A DNA stretch of 64,000 nucleotides from Bacillota bacterium (GTDB lineage: Bacteria > Bacillota > Clostridia > Lachnospirales > Lachnospiraceae): contig JAEZUM010000025.1 of the NCBI GenBank assembly GCA_023421075.1, positions 62,001 through 126,000 of the forward strand, given 5' to 3'. Both the position numbers and the translations under genes were made by a program. Below the pieces are notes generated by a model, which saw nothing but the letters and a program-made list of their open reading frames with translations, searched no databases and was not told the DNA's origin. Position 1 is the stretch's first letter. Every line of letters begins with the position of its first letter. This document shows, in pieces, positions 18,568 to 25,651 of the stretch.

Positions 18568-19437
18568 TTACTTAGTTTCGCCCATAAAGCATAGGCCGAT
18601 GGCTCCGGGGCCGGAGTGAGAGCCGATGCTGGGGCTTACGTAATTGATGATAATCTTGCGGTTCGGAAGCTTCTCACGAATCAGCTCTGCTAAGAAATCG
18701 GCATCCTCTCTGGCGTCCCCATGTGCGATGCAGATCGGATCGTCGGAGTCTTTGTATTTACCCATGCATTCCAGCATATCATTGCAGATGGTGGATAAGG
18801 ATTTTTTGCGGCCTCTGGCAGTTGACTTTGCTACCAGCTGACCCTCCGGATTTAAGTAAAGGATCGGTTTGATATTGATCATGGAACCGATGATTGCGGT
18901 GGTCTTAGAGATACGTCCGCCGCGGTGCAGATGATTCAAGTCGTCAACGGTGAAGTATACACAGAATTCCTGCTTGTGATCCTCCAGCCAGGCAGCTATC
19001 TCATCGATGGATTTGCCTTCTTCCTTCATTTGAACGGCTTTCATGACAAACATGCCTTCGCCCATGGAAGCATTCAGTGTATCGACTACGATTATTTTAG
19101 CGCCCGGATTCTCCTCGCAGATCTCGTTTGCTCCGGTTACCACATTGCTACAGCCTCCGCTCAAAGCAGAGGAGAAGCTGATATGTAATATATCTAGTCC
19201 CTGATCAACATAGCCTTGAAAGGTTCTGCGGATCACTTCGGGGTTACTGGCCATCGTTGTAGGCATCAGTCCACCGCGCATCTTATCATAGAATTCCTTA
19301 GGGGTCAGATTAATTTCATCGCCGTAGGTGTTTCCTTCAAGATCATAATAGTGGGGTATGATGCCAATCTTCTTTTCCTTTATATAATCGTCTAATAAAT
19401 CTGAGTTAGAGTCTGCAGTAATTACGAAATCCTTCAT
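18568..19437 (-). CDS. DegV family (fatty-acid-binding) protein
   Basis: A 289-aa DegV protein, the normal family length. The N-terminal EDD fold opens with FVITADSNSDLLDDY, followed by the family motif PTTMASNPEV and the lipid-contact stretch LHISFSSALSGGCSN. The C-terminal domain contains DDLNHLHRGGRISK and ends PSIGSHSGPGAIGLCF. DegV proteins bind single fatty acids and, with a FakA kinase, supply acyl phosphate for phospholipids; whether this copy does so cannot be told. It is a single gene with its own terminator. Confidence 0.93.
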   Translation of the reverse strand: MKDFVITADSNSDLLDDYIKEKKIGIIPHYYDLEGNTYGDEINLTPKEFYDKMRGGLMPTTMASNPEVIRRTFQGYVDQGLDILHISFSSALSGGCSNVVTGANEICEENPGAKIIVVDTLNASMGEGMFVMKAVQMKEEGKSIDEIAAWLEDHKQEFCVYFTVDDLNHLHRGGRISKTTAIIGSMINIKPILYLNPEGQLVAKSTARGRKKSLSTICNDMLECMGKYKDSDDPICIAHGDAREDADFLAELIREKLPNRKIIINYVSPSIGSHSGPGAIGLCFMGETK

Positions 19438-19671
19438 TTCTGTATCCCTCCCATTGTGTTTATATGTCTATTCTACTAGAGAGTACCACTTTTCGCAACC
19501 CTTATATATCAGAAATTGTTTATGTAAGGTTTATAAAAAATTTATAATTCAGCGGTGATAAAGGAGGTTTGTAAATAATACCCTCTTCCTAATAAAAATG
19601 CAATCGAGGAAAGGAAGTAAAATTCTACGATGAAATGGCATATTACAGCACATTTTTGTCGATTTTATATA

Positions 19672-19700
19672 TTGACAATTGTTACTGATATTGGTATAAA
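19672..19700 (+). promoter_or_regulatory. Promoter of the chemoreceptor gene
   Basis: TTGACA (19672-19677) and TATAAA (19695-19700), spacer 17 nt, 85 nt before the start codon. This is a vegetative-type promoter rather than the flagellar sigma-28 type often seen for chemoreceptors. Confidence 0.8.
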
Positions 19701-19785
19701 TATAAGTTATATAAGCTATAATCTGTGATAATAAAAGTTATAATATTTGAACCAATTGACGTGGGATGCATTGGAGGAATACACA

Positions 19786-22152
19786 ATGAACAACGAGGAT
19801 AACAGGTTTCCCGAGACGGAGACAGCAGAGAACAGGACAGAGGAATTAATGCCGGTAGAGAATATGGCAGAAGAGATGATAACGGATGAGATTATCTCCG
19901 GTGAAAGCGCAACGGAGAGTGCTGTCACAGAGAATGAAGTGACTGAGTCCTCCATGAAAGAGAAGAAGTCAAGAGCTAAGAAATCAGGTAATAAACTTGA
20001 TAAAAAGAGTAAAGCCGCAGGAGGGAAGCTACCAAAGCTACCGAAGCTGATCAGCCTTATTAAAAAATTCGAGGAGCAGGAGAATGAGGCAAATGAGAAT
20101 AGCCTTCCACAGAAAGGCTTTCTACGACACTTCTCCGGTATAAGAACGAAGCTTTTGATGGGATTTGCATTACCGGTTCTGCTGATGGCCATCTTCGGTA
20201 CCATATCTTATAATAGAACCTCTCAGGCAATCGTTCAGAATTATGAACTGATTGCATCCGATGCATTGAATGCAGTACGAGATTACATATTTCTTGGTGT
20301 TGATGCAATTTCCAATAAATCCTATGAATTAACGGATAATAAGGTAATGAAGAATTACTATAATAATGCGGATAAGCTGAGTGCAGATGAGAGCGTGACA
20401 GCCTTCGAACATGTGAAGAATGAGCTTATGAATGCGAAGTCCTCTCATTCCTTTATCTATGCGATGCATATCATTGGTGAGCAGGGGAATGGAGTTTCGT
20501 CCGTCGATGACCTTCCGGCGGATATATACAGCGGATTTGTTGAATCCGAAGCAGGCAAGACCATCACCTCGGCTCTGGAGCGTTATGTCTGGGTCGGAAA
20601 TCACAGCTATTTGGATGAGAAGCTTGGGAATAAACAAGTCAATTATTCGATCTCTATCATCAGAAAGATGGCGGAGAATAACGGATTTATCATCATCGAC
20701 GTTCCTAAGACGGAGATTGCGCGTGCCGTATCCAATATTAAGCTCGGTGAGGGCAGTATCGTAGGCTTTGTAACAAATGATGGCTACGAGACTCTGGCGA
20801 ATACCGATGAGACCTCTGTGTTCAGTTCACAGGATTATTACAAGGAAGCCTTGGCTGACAATAAGTTCAACGGCGTTTCCTATGAGAAATATAATGGTAA
20901 GAATTATATGTTCCTATATAGTAAGGTGGGAAGCACAAAAGCCATGGTATGTGCACTGGTACCTAAGAGCACAATCTTAGCAAAGGCACAATCCATCAAG
21001 CTGTTAACTGTTCTGGCGGTTATCATCGCTTCGGTGCTTGCTCTGTTTGTAGGTACTCTAATCGCAGCAAGCATGGGTGCTGAGATCTCGAAGCTTTCGA
21101 AGAATCTTGCGGTGGCTGCACAGGGTAATCTGACCACGAAGTTCAGAACGAGACGTAAGGATGAATTCTTAATCCTCTCCAACAGTCTAAATGATATGGT
21201 TGGCGGTATGAGAGGCTTGATCGAACAGGTTGCTACTGTCGGTACACAGGTAAATGAATCGGCAGATAGTCTTTCCGCAACCTCAAGTGATATCCTCACA
21301 TCGACGAAGGATATTTCACTGGCAATTGATGAGATTGAGAAGGGTGTTGTTCAACAGGCATCCGATACCGAGCAATGTCTGCTTCAGATGTCCAATCTCT
21401 CCGAAAAGATTAACCAGGTTTATAACAATACCTATGAGATTGAGCAGATTGCCAAGGATGCCAAGGTAATTGTAGGAGAAGGGCTCACAACGATTGATGT
21501 TCTGAACGATAAGTCCAATGCAACGACCGAGATTACGAGAGTAGTTATCAATGAGATTGAGGATTTGGAACAGCAATCCGGAAGTATTGAAAGCTTTATA
21601 GAGGTAATTAACAGTATTGCAGATCAGACGAACCTCTTATCCCTGAATGCTTCCATCGAAGCAGCCAGAGCAGGTGAAGCGGGACGCGGCTTTGCAGTAG
21701 TAGCAGCCGAGATACGTAAATTGGCTGAGCAATCGGTTAAAGCTTCGAACCAGATTACAACCGTTGTTCAAACTATTAAGGAAAAGACTAAGATTACTGC
21801 AGATTCTGCCAAGAAAGCAGAGGACATTGTTGCTTCTCAGATGGAAGCATTAACCAAGACTGTTAAGAACTTTGAGAATATTAATGAGCAGGTTGGTAAT
21901 CTTGTCAATAACTTAAATAATATAGCAGAGGGTGTTCGAGGAATTGAGCATGCAAAGGATGATACCTTGGATGCAATCAGCAATATCTCGGCAGTATCCC
22001 AGCAGACAGCAACCTCTTCGGAGGAAGTAAGTGCAACGGCGATTAATCAGATCGCTTCCGTGGAACATCTGAGCCAATCGGCAGATATGCTTGCACAGCA
22101 GGCAAAGAGGCTGGAGGAAGCAATTCAGATCTTCCGGATTACAGAAGAGTAA
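19786..22152 (+). CDS. Methyl-accepting chemotaxis protein with long charged N-terminal extension
   Basis: A 788-aa transmembrane chemoreceptor. I use the ATG at 19786, after GGAGGA, rather than an upstream in-frame TTG. Residues 1-122 are an unusual cytoplasmic extension, first acidic (many Glu, Thr), then strongly basic (KEKKSRAKKSGNKLDKK). TM1 (LLMGFALPVLLMAIFGTIS) follows, then a Cache-like extracellular sensor of about 240 residues, TM2 (LLTVLAVIIASVLALFVGTLI), a HAMP domain and the signalling hairpin. The hairpin tip is DQTNLLSLNASIEAARAGEAG, with GRGFAVVAAEIRKLAEQS after it. Ligand unknown. Most receptors have fewer than 20 residues before TM1. Confidence 0.95.
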   Translation: MNNEDNRFPETETAENRTEELMPVENMAEEMITDEIISGESATESAVTENEVTESSMKEKKSRAKKSGNKLDKKSKAAGGKLPKLPKLISLIKKFEEQENEANENSLPQKGFLRHFSGIRTKLLMGFALPVLLMAIFGTISYNRTSQAIVQNYELIASDALNAVRDYIFLGVDAISNKSYELTDNKVMKNYYNNADKLSADESVTAFEHVKNELMNAKSSHSFIYAMHIIGEQGNGVSSVDDLPADIYSGFVESEAGKTITSALERYVWVGNHSYLDEKLGNKQVNYSISIIRKMAENNGFIIIDVPKTEIARAVSNIKLGEGSIVGFVTNDGYETLANTDETSVFSSQDYYKEALADNKFNGVSYEKYNGKNYMFLYSKVGSTKAMVCALVPKSTILAKAQSIKLLTVLAVIIASVLALFVGTLIAASMGAEISKLSKNLAVAAQGNLTTKFRTRRKDEFLILSNSLNDMVGGMRGLIEQVATVGTQVNESADSLSATSSDILTSTKDISLAIDEIEKGVVQQASDTEQCLLQMSNLSEKINQVYNNTYEIEQIAKDAKVIVGEGLTTIDVLNDKSNATTEITRVVINEIEDLEQQSGSIESFIEVINSIADQTNLLSLNASIEAARAGEAGRGFAVVAAEIRKLAEQSVKASNQITTVVQTIKEKTKITADSAKKAEDIVASQMEALTKTVKNFENINEQVGNLVNNLNNIAEGVRGIEHAKDDTLDAISNISAVSQQTATSSEEVSATAINQIASVEHLSQSADMLAQQAKRLEEAIQIFRITEE

Positions 22153-22194
22153 TACCTGAATACGCTATTATCACAATTTGATTTGGAGAAGATA

Positions 22195-22242
22195 GATGAA
22201 AGGCTTTTGCGGAGGATAATCTGCAAAAGCCTTTCATCTTTT
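22195..22242. terminator. Terminator after the chemoreceptor (bidirectional)
   Basis: GATGAAAGGCTTTTGC and its exact complement form a 16-bp stem with a 12-nt loop, followed by TTTT on the plus strand. Before the island arrived it probably also ended the ABC permease transcript from the other side. Confidence 0.88.
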
Positions 22243-22244
22243 CC

Positions 22245-22536
22245 GCTCTGTTATCTTGAGACCTTCTTCTCGAAATAAGTCAACAGCTTATATAATCCCG
22301 TTGCTACGATACATAAAATTACGATTGACATGATCACCCAATCCAGCTTAAATACCTGGCTGCCATAGATAATAAGATAACCAAGGCCTGCCTTAGCAGC
22401 AAGGAATTCACCGATGATAACACCGACCAGCGATAGTCCGATATTTACCTTCATCTGACTGATGATGGAGGGAATATTGCCCGGTAGGATTATTTTGAAG
22501 AGTACATCCTTCTTCTGACCGCCCAGAGTATAAATA
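22245..22536. repeat. 292-bp direct repeat, copy A (left end of island)
   Basis: Matches 28622-28913 in the same orientation with 5 mismatches in 292 bp and no gaps by eye. It is the 3' third of the ABC permease gene. Similarity stops abruptly on both sides. The two copies bracket the AT-rich island. Confidence 0.97.
22251..22536 (-). pseudogene. Orphan 3' fragment of the ABC permease gene
   Basis: Encodes the last 94 residues of the permease at 28628-29452 (from IYTLGGQKKDVLFKIILPGN to FEKKVSR and the normal stop), identical in amino acids. It lacks the first 180 residues and has no start or ribosome binding site; its upstream side runs into recombinase sequence. It is a non-functional leftover of the gene in which the island sits. 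Confidence 0.93.
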
Positions 22537-23182
22537 GTAGAATATCGTATGATCACCTTTATGCCGCACACTTTTCACCCGGAGCTTCGATTTACAGTCT
22601 GCATATTCTATCATGCAGGAGAGAGCTGCTACACTTGATGTCTCCGATGGAATATTACACTTGTTCTTGTTAAGAATGTCACAGCTTTTGATCGGTACCC
22701 TAGAGGTGGATTACCTCCAAGCCACCTTCCGGTCTAAGCAAGTGAAAGCCTATTATCAGTACACGCTCAGCGTTTGTCTCGCTCTCTAATTGAGAAATAC
22801 CGAAGCAATATATATCATGGCCTTTCCCATAGGCGTAGAGGTATCGAAGTTCTCTATGGCCGATACAAAGGATACATCATGCTTCTTCAGCAGCTCCAGT
22901 GTCAGAGAAGTCAGCTACATTTCTGCTGATACAATCAAGTCTATAGCACATCAAATATATTAATCTTACCGGCATTAATATCTTCAAGCAGCTTCTTGAA
23001 TTTGGGTCGATCAGTGGTTGCAGCGGAGAAGCCTTCATCTTCATAAAGGATAAATTCAACTTCAGTATCGCGAAATCTCATATTGGCATAATCTCTGCAG
23101 AACTGTATCTGATTTTCAACGGAATCCCCTTTTCTGATTACCTTGATTTACGTGTATATATAGCGATAACAATGTTGTCCAT
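22537..23182 (-). pseudogene. Degenerate large serine recombinase
   Basis: The reverse strand opens at an ATG (23180-23182) after GGAGG. With stops and frameshifts it reads MDNIVIAIYTRKS, FILYEDEGFSAATTDRPKFK, RLDCISRNVADFSDT, FDTSTPMGKAMIYIASVF and TGRWLGG. These are the catalytic-domain motifs of large serine recombinases. After about 150 residues it jumps to MIEYADCKSKLRVK...HTIFYY, which resembles the C-terminal zinc-ribbon region, so the middle is deleted. It stops exactly at repeat copy A. This was probably the island's integrase and can no longer work. Confidence 0.85.
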
Positions 23183-23442
23183 GAATACACCTCCACATGA
23201 AATTTGCTCCGGTTCAAATGATAGATCTATATTGACATATGCAGTCGGTAACTTAACATACGGAATGGGTGTATGATAATTCAACATCTTCATAAATGTA
23301 ACTGTGATGGAATCCCATATTCTATATCCTAAAACTTACAAGGAATAATCTGGTATTATAGAAATTTATGTATTATAATGTAAATATATTTATCAGATGA
23401 ATGGATTTTAAACAAAATCATAATGGAGAGAAGGATAATAAC

Positions 23443-24672
23443 ATGCAAATGTTAATTTTGGGTAATGGGTTTGATTTAGCATGTGGATTACCAACGTCAT
23501 ACGATGCATTTTTTAAGTGGAGAATTAACATAATTAATGAGCTATATGAGGATATAGAAAATTTATTAGCTAATTACATAGACTATTTTTATACCGTTAT
23601 ACCGATTAATGTTTTCGGAAATGATTACCATGACTATCTAATTGAATCAGGGATCAGAACAAATGACAAATTGAAAAATTTCCGAACTATTTATAATGAA
23701 CTTAGTGAAAATATGAATATTATGAGAAGCAAAAATATAAACTTTTTTGATCTTTATTTTATACTTAATAAAAAAGAGAAAGCAACTTGGAATGATATAG
23801 AAAGTGAAATCTATGCTATGGTTAAGGACATTGGCAAATATACTAGAGATAGTGAAGATGAATTAAGAATAATACTAAATGAGATCAAAGCTAAAAGACT
23901 CATTTCCAAAGTAGAAAATATTACAATACATAATCTGTTTCTGTTAATATTTGTAGAACAATGTAGAGTAGATTGTAAATTAAATATATATGAGGTGTTA
24001 CTGCAAGAACTAAAAAAATTTGAGGCAGAATTTCAAAAATATATCAGTGATATTAATTCAAAAATAATAGACAGTCCAACATTCAAGAGAACATATATAG
24101 AAAATTGTAAAAAGCTGATAAAATTCGATGATTCAGCATACATAATAAATTTTAATTATACCAGCATTGAAAAGATTTATGAAGATCAGCAGTATATGCC
24201 TAAAGAAATAAATGTTCATGGTAGATATGATCAGGTTACCATTTTTGGCGTTGATCAGGGTGTATGTAGTGTAGATTCGGATGAATACATTTTTTCGAAA
24301 ACATATAGAAAAATAGCGGAGAATACAAAATCCATTATGCTCCCAGAAAAAAAAGGACCACTAATTGAGAGGCAGGAATTAGTATTTTATGGACATTCCT
24401 TGGCAAAAGCAGATTATTCGTATTTTCAAAGTCTGTTCGATTTATATGATATTTATAACCAGACCTTTTTGGTGTTTAAATATAGTATTTATGATGCAAA
24501 GAAAGAATACGAAATAAAACATGATGTATATCATAAAGTGACTAAGCTGTTTATTGACTATGGTAACACAATGAGTAATAAAGATCATGGTAAGAATTTA
24601 TTACATAAAATTTTATTAGAGGGAAGATTAAAACTTGAGATAGTAGTACTTGATGATATGAATTATGAATAG
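23443..24672 (+). CDS. AbiH-like abortive infection protein
   Basis: A 409-aa protein. The start MQMLILGNGFDLACGLPTSY matches the N-terminal signature of the AbiH phage abortive-infection family (LGNGFDLAHGLPT). Later landmarks fit too: IINFNYTSIEKIYE, INVHG and LVFYGHSLAKADYSYF. I use the ATG at 23443 (GGAGAGAAGG upstream), which puts the motif at the very start; an in-frame ATG at 23401 is possible. In Lactococcus the founding member gives phage resistance by an unknown mechanism. Very A/T-rich and beside a dead recombinase, so likely acquired. Family likely; function inferred. Confidence 0.82.
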   Translation: MQMLILGNGFDLACGLPTSYDAFFKWRINIINELYEDIENLLANYIDYFYTVIPINVFGNDYHDYLIESGIRTNDKLKNFRTIYNELSENMNIMRSKNINFFDLYFILNKKEKATWNDIESEIYAMVKDIGKYTRDSEDELRIILNEIKAKRLISKVENITIHNLFLLIFVEQCRVDCKLNIYEVLLQELKKFEAEFQKYISDINSKIIDSPTFKRTYIENCKKLIKFDDSAYIINFNYTSIEKIYEDQQYMPKEINVHGRYDQVTIFGVDQGVCSVDSDEYIFSKTYRKIAENTKSIMLPEKKGPLIERQELVFYGHSLAKADYSYFQSLFDLYDIYNQTFLVFKYSIYDAKKEYEIKHDVYHKVTKLFIDYGNTMSNKDHGKNLLHKILLEGRLKLEIVVLDDMNYE

Positions 24673-24796
24673 TTAAGTTGATGGACGTCAAGTTGATAAG
24701 CTACTTTAATCTCCACTAATAAAAAACAGCAAAGATGTTAGACGGAATAATGGGAAGTCTAAATTATATATTAACATTACGAAAGGGGTGCTGATA

Positions 24797-25093
24797 GTGA
24801 ATATAACAGCAACTGGATGGAAAAATAAAAAAGGAACAAAGGATCGTTCTTGTGATTGTGGCTCTTGGAAACAACATTGGATAAATAATACTGATAAGTC
24901 TTGGCCTAAGCAGTGTTGTGTTAATGGATGTAGTAATGATGCTACATTAGGGGCACATATAATTAATAAAGATGTGAGTGGTGAATTTATTATTCCGGCA
25001 TGTGATTCATGCAATAAATTAGATAATGAAATTAATTTAAAGGGTGGTATAACTCTAGTCTCTGCAAACAAACAAGAGACCTGTGAAAAATAG
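24797..25093 (+). CDS. Small HNH-like zinc protein
   Basis: A 98-aa Cys-rich protein. I chose the GTG at 24797 with GGGG 8 nt upstream. The metal-binding pattern is CDCGSWKQHW, then CCVNGCSND, GAHIINKD and IPACDSCNK, a treble-clef / HNH-like arrangement. The end TLVSANKQETCEK resembles small proteins often seen near nuclease and defence genes. It lacks the second His usual in active HNH nucleases at the GAHI position, so it may bind rather than cut nucleic acid. It lies between the AbiH-like and PHP-ATPase genes on the same strand. Confidence 0.7.
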   Translation: MNITATGWKNKKGTKDRSCDCGSWKQHWINNTDKSWPKQCCVNGCSNDATLGAHIINKDVSGEFIIPACDSCNKLDNEINLKGGITLVSANKQETCEK

Positions 25094-25229
25094 TCTAATT
25101 AAACTTCCCATTATTTTTATAAACAGTGAAAGTAAAATGAAAATTGATTCGCAATAGTAAGAAAGAGCGTCATAATGGTTATCTTTGGCGAAGAGTAAAC
25201 ATTATTTATAATAATTGTAATTATTTTAA

Positions 25230-25506
25230 ATGGAGAGGTTTCTTCTGAAGAGAACAATAATTGGCTCAGTATTTATGGTTTCAGGGTTCCTAATTATAAA
25301 ACTTATTAATCACAGCTACTTTCTATGTTCCGGAGATTACCCAATGGCGTGGTTCAAAATTATGGATTGCCATTTTTGGTGCAAATGACTTGGGGAATAA
25401 TGTTCAAAGCCTATCAGTTGGCGTACCCTTCGTTATAGGTCTAATACTTTTTCTAGTCAGAATACTTGTCTTAATTAAAGAGTATTTTAATAAAAATTGT
25501 GATTAA
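25230..25506 (+). pseudogene. Frameshifted small membrane protein
   Basis: One frame gives KRTIIGSVFMVSGFLIIKLI (a membrane helix), and then a different frame gives ITATFYVPEITQWRGSKLW followed by SVGVPFVIGLILFLVRILVLI (a second helix) and a TAA at 25504-25506. A single frameshift near 25310 would rejoin them into a protein of about 87 residues with two membrane segments. GGAGAGG is present, but it is followed by CTG rather than ATG at the natural start. I do not recognise the family. The gene appears inactive. Confidence 0.6.
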
Positions 25507-25651
25507 TTCATTGTCATTCATAACAGTGCCACAATGTTTATCAATCGCGAAGAAATATCAGCTTACTATTAGATTAATGTGTTAGTATTGCGTACCTATA
25601 TTTTCTATGGATAAGGAAATAAACAATTTTTTTAACAAAGGAGAGGATAAG

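Noticed and set aside
22408..22614. A 68-codon frame crossing the recombinase/repeat junction
   Set aside because: It reads the zinc-ribbon remnant and then runs out of frame through the permease repeat; a chance fusion at the breakpoint.
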